This document shows, one piece after another, positions 1 to 9,344 of a stretch of 64,000 nt of DNA. Position 1 is the first letter of the stretch; each line of letters starts with the position of its first letter. The position numbers were made by a program, and so were the translations under genes. The stretch comes from JACVRW01 sp963850205 (lineage in GTDB: Bacteria > Actinomycetota > Thermoleophilia > Solirubrobacterales > Thermoleophilaceae): positions 248,001-312,000 of the forward strand of contig CAWKKJ010000015.1 in assembly GCA_963850205.1 (NCBI GenBank). Reading direction: 5' to 3'. The notes under the pieces were generated by a model that saw nothing but the letters and a program-made list of their open reading frames with translations, made no database searches and was not told the DNA's origin.

Positions 1-1020
1 GCCGCCGCCGCGAACCCGCAGGCGGCCTCTCCGGCGGCCCCCGCGTCAGCGCCAGCCGAGGAGTCGCCTGCGCCGCCGGAGTCGCAGGAGGAGGCCTCGG
101 CGCCATCCCAGGCGGCCGCCCGGGCGCGGACACCGCAGGCTGCGGCGGCAGCACCGGCCGAGGCCGCCCCCGCGGCGCCTGATTCCACTTCGGCGCCGGC
201 CGAGGCCACCGCAGCACCGGCCGAGGCAGCCGCCCCCCCCGAGGCGGACGCCCCGGCGCAGACGGCCGCTGCCCCGCCCCAGACTCCCGCCGCGCGTCCC
301 CAGGCAGCCACGCCCGCGGCAGCGCCGCGGCAGGCCGCGGGCGCCGCCGCCCCCTCTCGGGCCGCCTCCAGCCCCAACGCGGCCTCCCGTCCGGCGGCCG
401 GCGCGCCCCCGCGACCGCCCGTCCGCCCCGGGGCACGACCTGGCGCCGGCGCCCGCCCGTCCCCGCAGCACACCCAGGTCATCGCGCCACCCGGCAGGCC
501 GTGGTATCGCCGCCTGGCCGACAACCCCCTCTACCTGGTCCTGGCCATCGCCGGCGTCCTGGTGGTGGGCGGGGGGGCCGCCTTCGGCGTGCTGTCTCTG
601 ACCGGCGACGAGGCCGGCCCGGCCGAGTCGCAGCCACAGCCACAGCCACAGCAGGCCGCACCCGCCGATCAGCCCGAGGACCGCGCCGGCAACGGTCAAC
701 GCCGGCGTCAGGGTGGCGGCGGGATCAACCCGGCCGGCGTGACCGTCGCCGTGCTCAACGAAACAACGGTCCAGGGACTGGCGGCCCAGCTGGCCGACCG
801 GGTGGAGAGCGCAGGCTTTACCAGCGGCACCATCGCCAACGGCACCGACCGGGCACGCGCGGAATCCGTGGTGCTGTTCTCGCCCGGGAAGGAGCGCGAG
901 GCTGCGGCGGTCGGGCGACGGCTGGACATCGACCAGCGCGAGCCGATCGATCCGGCCAGCCAGGGCCTGGCCGGCGACGCCACCGTCGTGGTGGTGGCGG
1001 GCGCCGACAAGACGCAGTAG
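1..1020 (+). CDS. LytR C-terminal domain membrane protein (5' end outside window)
   Basis: The reading frame is open from the first base to TAG at 1018-1020, so the start lies upstream of the window. The first ~160 residues are a low-complexity Ala/Pro linker, followed by a basic stretch (PWYRRLADNP) and one hydrophobic segment near 535-600 that should span the membrane. After a short QP repeat and a basic GNGQRRRQGGGG linker comes a LytR_C-type domain (motifs VAVLNETTVQGLA, VVLFSPGKEREA, ATVVVVAG). This domain is usually found at the end of LCP-type cell-wall proteins or alone on an anchor, as here. The topology suggests a cytoplasmic Ala/Pro-rich tail and an outer LytR_C domain. The substrate is unknown; a cell-envelope role is inferred from the family. 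Confidence 0.75.
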   Translation, partial: AAAANPQAASPAAPASAPAEESPAPPESQEEASAPSQAAARARTPQAAAAAPAEAAPAAPDSTSAPAEATAAPAEAAAPPEADAPAQTAAAPPQTPAARPQAATPAAAPRQAAGAAAPSRAASSPNAASRPAAGAPPRPPVRPGARPGAGARPSPQHTQVIAPPGRPWYRRLADNPLYLVLAIAGVLVVGGGAAFGVLSLTGDEAGPAESQPQPQPQQAAPADQPEDRAGNGQRRRQGGGGINPAGVTVAVLNETTVQGLAAQLADRVESAGFTSGTIANGTDRARAESVVLFSPGKEREAAAVGRRLDIDQREPIDPASQGLAGDATVVVVAGADKTQ

Positions 1021-1029
1021 CGCTGGCGC

Positions 1030-4000
1030 TCAGCTCGCCGCCAGCGTCCGCGCTCGCTCGGCGAGGTGAGGGACGCCCAGCCGGTCGGTCTCGGCGGCGG
1101 CCTCCGCCAGCCGCTCCCGCCCCGCCACTGGATCGACGGCGAGCAGCAGCTGGCCCTCGAGCATCCGCGCCTGGGCGGCCTCGAGCGGCCGCTCCAGAGC
1201 CTCCCACGCGGCCCCGGCCTCCGCCAGCAGGGTGGCGCCCTCGGCGGGGTCCTCTGAGGCCATGCCCCGGGCCTCGAGCGCCGCCGCGCGACCGACCGGG
1301 TAGTGGAGCTGCTCCGCGAGCTCGCTCGCCTCCTGCGGCCGCATCCCGAGCCGCCTCGAGCCGCCCCCGGCGGGCCAGGACCACGGCCCGGGCGCCGATG
1401 GCCTGGATCGACTGCGCCACGAGGCCGGCCCGCTCGCAGACGTCGATGGCCCGGTCGAGCGCCCCGGTGGCCGCGTCCAGGTCGCCGGCGTCCCGGTAGG
1501 TGGAGGCCAGGGAGAAGAGGGCCCCGAAGGTGAGCTCCGACCAGCCCACCTGCTCCGCGAGGTCGTGGGAGCGCACGAAGAGGTCCGAGGCCTGCGCGAG
1601 ATCGCCCTCACGCCAGCGCAGCACCCCTTTGAGGCCGTAGGGGAGGCACAGCTTCCCCACCAGGCCCTCGCGCTCGGCGAGATCGGCGCTCGCCTCGGTG
1701 GCGCGCTCCACGCGCTCCCAGTCGGCCCCGTACACCGCGAGCTGCGCCAGCGAGGCGTGGAGCTCGACCTGGGCCGGGAGCACGCCCACCTCCACGGCGA
1801 GGGCCAGCGCCTCCTCGAAGGCCTCCCTGGCGCCGCGGACGTCGGCCTCCGATATCTCGAGGTGCCGCCCGAGCGCGGACAGGGCCAGGATGGTCTCGGT
1901 GTGGTCGGAGCCGCGGGCCAGCTCCACGGCCCGCTCGAGGTTCTGGCGGGCCCGCTCGGTGTCGCCGATCCGGCCGAAGACGCGGCCGAAGATGCCGTGG
2001 GCGCGGCTGGCGGCGCGGGTCTCCCCCAGGCGCTCGGCCAGTCGCAGCGCCTTCTCCGACGCGTAGATCGCGAGCATGTTGTCCCCGGTGTGGAGGTACA
2101 GCCAGGCCGCCTCCTCGTAGAGCCGGACGAGCTCGAGCCGGGGCTTGCCGTCCTTCAGCAGGTTGATGCCCTTCTGGTAGTGCTCGATCGCCGCCTTGCG
2201 CTCGCCCTTGTGGGAGAGCCCGGCGCCGATCTTGCGGTGCAGGTCCGCCACCCGCTCGAGATCCTCCTGGCCCCGGTGCCAGTCGAGGCATTCGGTCCAC
2301 ACGTCGATCGCCTCGTCCACCCGGCCCAGGCGCAGCGACACGTCGCCGAGCTTCTCGCCGATCCGAACCAGCGTCGCCCGCTCACCCGTTACCCCGACCT
2401 CGCGGGCGTGCCGGTAGTGGGAGGCGGCCTCGCGGTTGCTGTAGAGACGGCCCGCGGCGTCGCCGGCCTCCTCGAGGAAGTACGCGCCCCGCTCGCGGAC
2501 CGCGATCAGCTCTTGGTCGGGCAGGCCGCCCTCGAGACCGAGGTCGGCGGCCCGGCCGTAGTGCTCGGCCAGGAGCGTCACCACCTCGTCGGTGCGGTCC
2601 CCGGCGCGCTCCTCGATGAAGGTGCCGACCTCGTAGTGCTTGCGTGACCGCACGGCCTTGGGCAGCATCCCGTAGGCCACGTCGCGGATGAGCACGTGCT
2701 TGAAGGCCAGCTCGCGCTCGCCGGCCAGGCGGCTCTCGGCCCCGGGGGCCAGGATGTCCTTCTCCTGGAGCGTGATCAGGGTGCGCCGGAGGTCGCGGTT
2801 CTCGGCCTCGGCGAGGGAGAGCAGCGAGCCCTCCCAGAACGTTCGCCCCACCACCGCCGCCTGTTGCACCAGCCTGCGCTCGAACGGTTCCAGGGCGTCG
2901 AGCCGGGCGGCCAGGACAGCCTGCACCGTCTCGGGCAGCTGCCCCGCCTGCGCACCCTCCTCGACGATGCGGCGGGCCATCTCCTCCGCGAACAGCGGGT
3001 TGCCGCCGGAGCGCTCGGCCACGGCCGGGACCAGGTCGCTGCCCTCCGGGATCAGCGCCGCCACCAGCTCCTCGGTCTCGGCGGCGCCGAGGGGCTCCAG
3101 CAACAGCTGCGTGGCCGAGCGCCGCCCACCGCCCCAGCTGGGGCGGCGCTCCAGCAGCTCGTCGCGAGCCAGGCACACCAGCAGCAGCGGCGCCCGCACC
3201 CATTGGGCGAGGTGCTCGATGGCGTCGAGCATGCCGTCGTCGGCCCAGTGGATGTCCTCGAAGGCGAGCACGAGCGGCCGCCGGCGCCCGATGGCCTCGA
3301 CGGCGGCCCGCAGGGCCGAGAAGAAGGACTCGCGCAGGCGTTCCGGATCGCGCTCGTCCGGCGCGAGCTCAGGCGGCACCTCCACCCCGAGCAGGCGGCC
3401 GATGAGCGCGGCCTTCGATTCCGGGAGCTCGGCGGCGGTGTCGGCGAAGAGCGCGTTCGCGTAGGCGGAGAGCTTGCCCCAGGCCTCCTCGGCCGAGTCG
3501 GAGTCCACGATGCCGCACTCGGCCCGCAGGACCTCGCCCAGCGCCCAGAACACGATGCCCGCGCCGTAGGGCAGGCAGCGGCCGGTGCGCACGGCCGGTC
3601 CCGACTCGTGGCGCGCCAGACGCCGCTCGAACTCGCGCAGGAGTCGCGACTTGCCCACGCCGGCCTCACCCACCAGGGTCACCAGCTGGGGGGCGCCCTC
3701 CCGCAGCACGCGGTCGTACAGGGTCTCCATCGCGGCCAGCTCGTCCGCGCGGCCGACCAGCAGCGACTCTCGTGCCGGCACGGCGCGGCCGGCCGCGTGA
3801 GGCGTCAGAAGCCCCACGGCCTCCCAGGCGGGAACCGGCTCGGCCTTGCCCTTCAGCTCCAGCGGGGCCAGCTCGCGGTAGCGCACCGCGCCGCGGGTGG
3901 CGCGCATGGTGCCCTCGCCCACCGTCACGCTGCCCGTCCGGCCCTCGCTCTGCAGCCGGGAGGCCACGTTCACCGTGTCGCCCACCACGGTGTAGTCCTG

Positions 4001-4546
4001 GCCCACCGACCCGGCCAGCACCTCGCCCGTGTTCACGCCCACCCGCAGGTCGAGGTGCTCACCCGGAGGGAGGCCCTCGTTGACCTCCGACATGGCCGCC
4101 TGCATCCCGAAGCCGGCCCGTATCGCGCGCTCGGCGTCGTCCTCGTGGGACAGCGGTGCGCCGAAGATGGCCATCACGTTGTCGCCTATGTACTTGTCGA
4201 CCGTGCCTCCGAAGCGCTCCACCTCCTGGCCCAGCCGCATCAGCGCCCGGTCGACGAGGTTCTTCACCGCCTCCGGGTCCATGCGCTCGGCCACCGCCGT
4301 ATAACCGGAGAGGTCGGCGAACAGCACCGTGACCTGACGGCGTTCCTCGGGGGGTCGCTCGGTGGGGACCGGACCGGTCGCCGGGCTGTCCAGTCCGTGG
4401 CCGCAGTTCATGCAGAAGCGCGCCGCGGGGGGAGCCGGGGTCCCGCACGAGGGACAGCGGCGCTCGAGCCGCGCGCCGCAGGCCATGCAGAAGCGCGCGC
4501 CGGCGGGGTTCTCGCTCCCGCACGCGGCACAGGCCAGTGCGCTCAT
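1030..4546 (-). CDS. Zinc-ribbon / class III adenylate cyclase / ATPase / TPR signalling protein, frameshifted near 1331-1352
   Basis: The protein starts with two zinc ribbons (Cys 6, 9, 20, 23 and 31, 34, 45, 48). A class III nucleotidyl cyclase domain follows at ~70-240 (VLFADLSGYT, DKYIGDNVMAIFG, RVGVNTGEV, VVGDTVNVASRL). Next is a STAND/AAA-type ATPase with Walker A GEAGVGKS and Walker B LVLAFEDIHWAD, then a long TPR-like helical region. This is a common actinobacterial design, thought to couple cyclic-nucleotide synthesis to an ATP-driven switch, though its signal is unknown. The frame breaks near 1331-1352: the upstream frame runs into nonsense (RDAAAGGERARG) while the next frame resumes a family-like tail (PQEASELAEQLHYP) that ends in TGA at 1030. 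One base gained or lost explains this. It is either a sequencing error or a recent mutation affecting only the last ~100 residues. Confidence 0.8.
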
Positions 4547-4668
4547 GGCCGGAGCCTACCGCCAGGCTGCCGGGCGTCTGTGACGGCGGTCACGTACGTC
4601 GCGAGCACTGCGCCTGCGTACCGCGGGTGAGACGATGTGGCGTCCGCTAGATCGGAGCGCGCCGAGGC

Positions 4669-4752
4669 CTAGCGCAGGCCTTCGAACGCGATGTCCAGGG
4701 CGGCGTCGATCTGCTCGGGTTCGAGCGGCCGCGTGTGGAGCAGCAGCCGGTA
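4669..4752 (-). pseudogene. C-terminal stub of a TetR-family regulator
   Basis: Read on the minus strand, this stretch gives YRLLLHTRPLEPEQIDAALD then IAFEGLR and a stop at 4669-4671. That is the type of C-terminal helix found in TetR regulators. There is no start codon, no helix-turn-helix and nothing upstream: the sequence changes at about 4753 into the tail of an ABC permease on the other strand. I read it as what remains after a deletion. Only ~28 codons survive, so the family call is tentative. Confidence 0.4.
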
Positions 4753-4753
4753 C

Positions 4754-5131
4754 GCGGCGCTGGCGGTGCTGGCAGCCACCATGTTCACCGCGTTCGCCTA
4801 CTGGACCGCGGCGTGGACCCGAAACGCCGAGGCCGCTCAGCTGACCAGCCTGCCGATCATCATCCTGGCCTCCCTCGGGCCGCTGACCAACACGATCCCC
4901 GACATGCCGGACCGGCTTCGCGAGATCCTGTCGCTCACGCCGGGAGCGGCGATGTCGGACCTCGTAAGGATCGGCTGGTTCGGCCTCGACGGCCCTGACG
5001 CCATCCAGGCGACGCTCACGCTCGCCGAGACCTGGGGTCAGGCGGCCGAGCCGCTCATCGTGATCGCGGCCTGGACACTCGTCGCCGTCGCGCTCGCCCG
5101 GCGGTCGATGCGGTGGGAGCCGCGCGCCTGA
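4754..5131 (+). pseudogene. C-terminal part of an ABC-2 type transporter permease
   Basis: From about 4754 the plus frame reads as the last part of an ABC-2 permease. There is a hydrophobic segment (AALAVLAATMFTAFAYWTAA), a second around LPIIILASLGPLTNTIPDMP, the characteristic loop LREILSLTPGAAMSDLVRIG, and a last membrane segment near the end before RSMRWEPRA and a stop. A full permease has about six membrane segments and ~250 residues; the first half is missing. The nominal upstream start at 4691 would place codons over the TetR stub and is not meaningful. This is the right-hand side of a deletion junction. Confidence 0.6.
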
Positions 5132-5167
5132 CTGAAGTGTCGCGGTAGCGTCCGCTGAGAGCGCCGG

Positions 5168-5974
5168 TCACAGGACCGGGCGGACGATCCAGTTGGCCTC
5201 GTCGAGGCCGAGCGTTCGAACGCAGACGTAGCTTCGATTCGATGACTTGCAGGTTGAGAAGCTCTTGCCGCGCCAGGGATGGGTCGACGTGATCGTGAAC
5301 GAGACGGGAGGGTCGGAGTCGGTTACCCACACCGCAGTGTTCGAGCAGCCGCGCAGGAAGCCGCCCTGAGACGCCCAGCTCGCCGTGCCTCCGAAGGCCT
5401 CTGCGACGTCGTTGAAGGGAATGCCGGGATCCCAGTCGTCGGTGTCCCACTTCGATTCGCTCGCCGCCCGGAGGTCGTGGATGGTCAGGTTGAGAAGGCC
5501 CGCCGCGCAGTAGTTCCCGTCGTCGTCGGTAAGCAACGAGGGGTGGGCAATGATCGAGAGCGACGCGGCCTCGAACTCACCCGGAGCCTGCGAAGCACGG
5601 GCCAGGCTTCGCGTCCGCGCCCTCAGGCGCCGCACGCGATAGCGCACGGTGTCGCGTGCGGCGTTGTAGTGCGGCCGGCGCAATCTGAAGGTCTGCGGGC
5701 GCCGGCCGGCGACGTGCAGCGTGCCGATGGGGGGCGTCTCGGGAAAGAACAGCCGCCGGTGCAGACGGTCGACCGAGATCCTCCCGTAGCGGCCGCCGTT
5801 GTGAGCCCACGTGAGGCGGCTGCCAACGCCGTGCAGGATCAGGAGGCTCCCTCGAATCTGACCGCCCTCGGCGGAATGCGTGAACACCGTGGCGCCGCCC
5901 GATGCGGAGGCAACGGTGGCGGGCAGGGATACGAGCAGACCCGCCGCCAACGCCACGGAGGTGATCAGACGCAA
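5168..5974 (-). CDS. Secreted protein of unknown function
   Basis: This 268-residue protein begins with a clear signal peptide (MRLITSVALAAGLLVSLPAT, cleavage likely after VASA). The start is TTG at 5974, supported by an AGGG-type ribosome site six bases upstream. The mature part has an N-terminal beta-rich half (PPIGTLHVAGRRPQTFRLRR) and a C-terminal half with cysteines at NYCAAG, RGCSNT, STCKSS and YVCVRT that could pair as disulfides outside the cell. I do not recognise the family. Similar-looking secreted beta proteins are frequent in Solirubrobacterales-type genomes. It stands alone between two gene remnants. Confidence 0.7.
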   Translation of the reverse strand: MRLITSVALAAGLLVSLPATVASASGGATVFTHSAEGGQIRGSLLILHGVGSRLTWAHNGGRYGRISVDRLHRRLFFPETPPIGTLHVAGRRPQTFRLRRPHYNAARDTVRYRVRRLRARTRSLARASQAPGEFEAASLSIIAHPSLLTDDDGNYCAAGLLNLTIHDLRAASESKWDTDDWDPGIPFNDVAEAFGGTASWASQGGFLRGCSNTAVWVTDSDPPVSFTITSTHPWRGKSFSTCKSSNRSYVCVRTLGLDEANWIVRPVL

Positions 5975-6009
5975 CGTGGACCCTTCGAGATCACGGCAGT
6001 CCGGCTCAT

Positions 6010-6220
6010 TACATCAGGCCCGCACCAGGTCCCGGCTGCCCGAACGCCTCCGTACAGCAGGAAACCGGCCGACGCCACCGCGTACGCGCTGATCACCGCC
6101 TGCAGCGTCTGCGCCGAGAACCCCCCGCTCGCGGCCGATCTCAGGCAGCGCCACCACCACGATGTACTGGTCCAGCGACACGATCAGCATCGCGAAGGCC
6201 AACAACGCCAGGGTGGGCAC
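6010..6220 (-). pseudogene. N-terminal remnant of an MFS transporter
   Basis: Starting at GTG 6220 after an AGGAG site, the minus strand reads as the first membrane helix and loop of a major facilitator (TLALLAFAMLIVSLDQYIVV, ALPEI). A G-run near 6120-6130 then shifts the frame, and the next frame continues with a normal second helix (GFSAQTLQAVISAYAVASAG, FLLYGG). After that the sequence degenerates and the remaining ~10 helices are absent. It lies just downstream of the broken DHFR-like gene on the same strand, so it was probably the last gene of that operon before being lost. Confidence 0.55.
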
Positions 6221-6255
6221 TCCTGTTAAGGCTCTCGGTGATTGATCGGGGGACG

Positions 6256-6788
6256 TCACGCCTTCGGGACGTAGGTGAGCACGATGCCGCCCGACCCCAG
6301 GGTCTTGGTGTTGGTGAGTTCCAGGATCGTTGTTTCGCCGGCGTCGAAGTAGCGCTTGCCGCTTCCGTACACGATCGGATCGACCCATATGCGGTACTCG
6401 TCGATCAGGTTGCCCGCTCGGAGGCTGTTCGCAAGTCGGCGCTGGCAAAGAGCAGGATGTCGCCTCCGGGCTGGTTCTTGAGTCCCTGAACCTGACCGGC
6501 GACGTTGTCGGTGATCAGGGTGGAGTTGTGCCACTCCGGATCCCTCAGTGTGCTCGAGACCACGTACTTCGGTTGGGCGTTCATCCGCTCGGCGATCGGG
6601 CCGGTGGCCGAGGGCCAGTACTCCAGAAACCCTTCGTAGGTGACGCGCCCGACCAGGAAAGCGTCCGCAGCGACCAATTCGTCGAGGCTGTGGCGCTCGG
6701 ATTCCTCGTCGAAGAAGTCCAACGACCATTGCTCCGGCGACCCCATGACGCCATCCAACGTGACGTGTACCGAGCCGACCAGTCTCAC
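6256..6788 (-). pseudogene. RibD C-terminal / dihydrofolate-reductase-like protein, frameshifted
   Basis: GTG at 6788 overlaps the TGA of the upstream hydrolase (GTGA), so the two were translationally coupled. The N-terminal part is a good RibD_C/DHFR-like domain (VHVTLDGVMGSPEQW, DAFLVGRVTYEGFLEYWP, KYVVSSTL). Near 6434 one base is missing: the frame gives ASADLRTASERAT and stops, whereas restoring one G gives ADLANSLRAGNLIDEYRIWV and continues to the family ending GSGGIVLTYVPKA at 6256. It may be a pseudogene or a sequencing error. An intact paralogue of the same family is at 14432. Members are usually annotated by homology to riboflavin/folate reductases without known substrate. Confidence 0.65.
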
Positions 6789-7579
6789 TCGACCTCCTGG
6801 AAGAACTCGATCAGCACGGGAGCGAGCGTCTCGTCCGGGACGGTGTGCCAGTCGCCCGCGAGGCTCCGGTGGCGGCCGTCCGGCAGCTGGGCGGCCACCG
6901 TGGCCGCCCAGCCGGTGAGGTTGTCGGTGCTGCCCGCGCTGTCGAGGACGAGGGTCGGAAACTCGACGGAGCGCAGCAGGGCGGACGTGGTGGCGTCCGA
7001 GATCATGCAGTCGTACACCAGGGTGTGTGCGACGGACTCCATCTTTGCCCACTGTGGGCTGGACCGCATCTCGGCCATGAACTCGGGGGGCACGCCGATG
7101 CTTTCGTGGAAGCGCTCGACCGCATCGCCGTTGCGGGCGGCGCGGACGAGCGCCGCGAGCTCGTTGGTCAGAGGGTCTGGACGCTCAGCGTCGTCGTCCT
7201 GCAGGGGCGGCTCGAGCACGGCCAGTCGGTTGATGGAAAGGCCGTGAGCGGCAGCGCGCAGGGCGAGGAGCGCTCCTGAGGAATACCCGTACAGGTGCGT
7301 CGAGCCGCCGGCCTCCGCGATCAGCGCCTCGAGGTCCTCAACCTCGCGCTCGGGCGAGTACGGTGTCGTATCCGAGCTCTCGCCGCGGCCCCGGCGGTCG
7401 TAGGTGTGGACGGTGAACTCCCGTGACAGCCAGGGAACCAGCCCGCGGAACGCGCTGAAGTCGCGGTAGTGCGCGGACGGCTCGACCAGGATCACGGGCG
7501 GGCCTTCACCAGCCCGCTCGAACGCGATCTCGGTCCCGTCTGCGGAGCGAACGCGCTGCGCTCCCGAGCCCGCCCTCAT
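6785..7579 (-). CDS. Alpha/beta hydrolase
   Basis: The 264-residue protein has the standard alpha/beta-hydrolase features: an oxyanion strand PPVILVEPSAHYRDF, the loop YDRRGRGES, the nucleophile elbow GYSSG, an acid on VLDSAG and a late histidine at GDWHTVPDE. I chose ATG 7579 rather than the longer 7690 start because homology begins at RVRSADGTEIAFERAG. ATG 7579 overlaps the TGA of the epimerase remnant (ATGA) and its own TGA overlaps the GTG of the DHFR-like gene. It therefore belongs to a tightly packed minus-strand operon with a paralogous hydrolase at 7973-8812. Substrate unknown. Confidence 0.75.
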   Translation of the reverse strand: MRAGSGAQRVRSADGTEIAFERAGEGPPVILVEPSAHYRDFSAFRGLVPWLSREFTVHTYDRRGRGESSDTTPYSPEREVEDLEALIAEAGGSTHLYGYSSGALLALRAAAHGLSINRLAVLEPPLQDDDAERPDPLTNELAALVRAARNGDAVERFHESIGVPPEFMAEMRSSPQWAKMESVAHTLVYDCMISDATTSALLRSVEFPTLVLDSAGSTDNLTGWAATVAAQLPDGRHRSLAGDWHTVPDETLAPVLIEFFQEVE

Positions 7580-7959
7580 ATCGCGCGAGTTGCCCCGGCG
7601 GCAGGATGAGGCTTGCGTCCCTCCACTGGGGTAGTTGACGGGTACGCGGGCATGAAGCCGTTTCGCCAGCTGGGGTGGCGCAGTGTCCAACCGAGCTCGC
7701 GCTCGGCCTTCGCGTTGGAGGCGCCGCGTGACTCGGTTCCCATCACGCTTGCGGCTTCGCCGGCGACCAGCCCCGCGAGCCGGCGGGGGAAATGGCGGGG
7801 CGGCTTGGCGCCGAGCGCCCTCGCCAGCACCGGCAGCCAGTCACGCACCGTGGCGGGCTCGTCGTCGACGACGCCGACGATCGGGAACTGGCTTCGGACG
7901 GGCTCGAGGACGAGCCGGGTGCCGATAGCACCGCTGGCCCCTGCGACGAAGACTCGCAT
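7576..7959 (-). pseudogene. NAD-dependent epimerase with the middle of the gene missing
   Basis: ATG 7959 has a good AAGGAG site and opens with the dinucleotide-binding motif of extended short-chain epimerases (MRVFVAGASGAIGTRLV). After ~20 residues the protein jumps to the C-terminal end of the same family (IVGVVDDEPATVRDWLPVLA, ALGAKPPRHFPR, MGTESRGASNAKAERELGWT, LRHPSWRNGF). The intervening ~200 residues, with the catalytic Tyr-x-x-x-Lys, are absent, so the product cannot work as an epimerase. The reading frame across the junction is intact, which suggests an in-frame internal deletion. It keeps its ribosome site and its ATGA overlap with the downstream hydrolase, so it may persist only as a coupling device. 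Confidence 0.65.
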
Positions 7960-7972
7960 CGTGTTCTCCTTG

Positions 7973-8812
7973 TCACACCGGCTGGATTTCAGGGGATCTA
8001 GTCGAGCCATCGATGCCGGCGAAGAACTCGGCCAGCACCGGAGCCAGCACGTTCATTTTCAAGTTGTGGCTGACGCCCTTGAGCTCGCGCAGCTCCGCGT
8101 TCGGCAGCACCTCCGCCAGCGCGCGTGAGCCGTCCTGGAGCACAGCCGGGCTCTTGGCCCCGTAGGCGACGAGCGTGGATACCTCCACCGAGGCCCACTC
8201 CTCGGCGTTCAGCGGCGCGCCGTACATCGTGTGCTTGCCGAGCGCCGCCCAGTCGTAGGGCAGCGTCAGTGCCGTGGCCTCGATGCCCTTCCACATCGGC
8301 ATCAGCCGCATCAGCGCCACGAACGGCGCGGGGATCCCGATCGAGTTGCGCATGAAGTGCTTGACGGCGCCACTCCGGTCGCCGGCGACGACCAGCTCGT
8401 CGAGCCGCTCGCCGTAGTCTCGCGTCGGCCGTTTGGCCTCGGGTGTGACCATGAACGGCACCTCGTAGACAGAGACCCGCTCGACCACGACCCCGGCGTT
8501 CGCTGCGCGTAGGGCCAGCGCGCCGCCCGACGACCAGCCCCACAGCGACGCCGAGCCGCCCTCGGCCTCGATCAGGGCCGCGATGTCTTCGATCTCGCGG
8601 CCGAGCGCGAACGGCTTGACCTCAGTCGAGTCGCCGCGCCCGCGACGGTCGTAGTTGATCACCGTGCAGTGCTCGGCCAGCAGCTTCGCCAGCTCCTCCA
8701 TCTTCTTGTACTTGCGGTAGCTCAGCGCGCCGCCGACGAGGATCACCTGCGGGCCCGAGCCGTGGCGGTCGTAGGCGATGCGGCTGCCGTCCTTGGAAGT
8801 GACCGTTTGCAC
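7973..8812 (-). CDS. Alpha/beta hydrolase
   Basis: This is a paralogue of the 6785 hydrolase with the same signatures: PQVILVGGALSYRKYKKM, INYDRRGRGDS, nucleophile elbow GWSSG, and a C-terminal histidine in LKGVSHNLKMNVLAPVLAEF. I take GTG 8812 (QTVTSKDGSRIAYDRHG) as the start because an AAGGAG site sits just upstream; a longer GTG at 8833 is possible. This family often sits beside ECF sigma factors carrying SnoaL tails, as it does here. A TCAATAGGTG box upstream (8851-8860) is shared with the sigma-factor gene. The true substrate is unknown. Confidence 0.8.
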   Translation of the reverse strand: MQTVTSKDGSRIAYDRHGSGPQVILVGGALSYRKYKKMEELAKLLAEHCTVINYDRRGRGDSTEVKPFALGREIEDIAALIEAEGGSASLWGWSSGGALALRAANAGVVVERVSVYEVPFMVTPEAKRPTRDYGERLDELVVAGDRSGAVKHFMRNSIGIPAPFVALMRLMPMWKGIEATALTLPYDWAALGKHTMYGAPLNAEEWASVEVSTLVAYGAKSPAVLQDGSRALAEVLPNAELRELKGVSHNLKMNVLAPVLAEFFAGIDGSTRSPEIQPV

Positions 8813-8850
8813 CTCTGTCTCCTTGCTTCTCACTCATTGCGTCGGGTCTT

Positions 8851-8860
8851 CACCTATTGA
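8851..8860 (-). promoter_or_regulatory. TCAATAGGTG box upstream of the hydrolase
   Basis: On the minus strand the ten bases TCAATAGGTG lie about 40 bases before the likely GTG start at 8812. The identical ten bases occur in front of the sigma-factor gene on the plus strand (9345-9354), in both cases preceded by GTCT. A shared promoter or operator element is inferred; no experiment supports it. Confidence 0.3.
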
Positions 8861-8889
8861 GACTCCGAGCGGAGCCGACGATTCATCGC

Positions 8890-9264
8890 TCAGCTGCTGT
8901 CGGCGCTCTTCGGCGTCCACAGCCCGAGCGGCGACCGCTCCGGCCCGCGGACGGCACCCCACCAGCCGGCCGGACCCTCGCGCGGAGCGGCGGGGACGGT
9001 GGCACCGAGTCGCTCGGCTCGCTCGACCGCGGCGTACACGTCGGCCACCTCGACGTACGGGATCCAGAGCGGCTCCGGCGCGTCCGACTCGACGACCCCG
9101 GCCTCGACGACGCCGCCCGTGGCCAGGGCGACGTAGGAGCCCGAGCCGGCGTGGACGGTTTCGGCGCGCCAGCCCACCAACTCCGTGTAGAACGCGCAGG
9201 CGCGCGCCAGGTTCTGCGTGTGGAGTTCGACGTGGACGATCGGTCTGGCGGCAGGCGGCGACAT
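8890..9264 (-). CDS. VOC-superfamily (glyoxalase/bleomycin-resistance-like) protein
   Basis: A 124-residue single-domain protein. The opening IVHVELHTQNLARACAFYTE is the usual first strand and helix of vicinal-oxygen-chelate proteins, with a metal-type His in VHVELHT. The later pattern (LWIPYVEVADVYAAVERAER, GATVPAAPREGPAGW, GLWTP) completes the paired beta-alpha-beta-beta-beta fold. VOC proteins bind small ligands or metals and act as isomerases, dioxygenases or binding proteins; the exact role cannot be told from sequence. It heads the minus-strand group that includes both hydrolases and diverges from the sigma factor, 115 bases away. Confidence 0.75.
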   Translation of the reverse strand: MSPPAARPIVHVELHTQNLARACAFYTELVGWRAETVHAGSGSYVALATGGVVEAGVVESDAPEPLWIPYVEVADVYAAVERAERLGATVPAAPREGPAGWWGAVRGPERSPLGLWTPKSADSS

Positions 9265-9344
9265 GCCCTCAACCCTTTAGACCCACCGGCGGAGCCCCAA
9301 CTCATCGGCACGGCGATGACTTTCAGGAGGCCGAGACGGTCTAA

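Noticed and set aside
631..660. Short CAGCCA tandem repeat
   Set aside because: It encodes the QPQPQP part of the linker in the LytR_C protein and is too short to be of separate interest.
2696..4630. 644-residue plus-strand ORF over the cyclase gene
   Set aside because: It is the antisense shadow of a GC-rich gene: composition is His/Gln/Gly-rich without any domain, whereas the minus frame has cyclase, ATPase and zinc-ribbon motifs.
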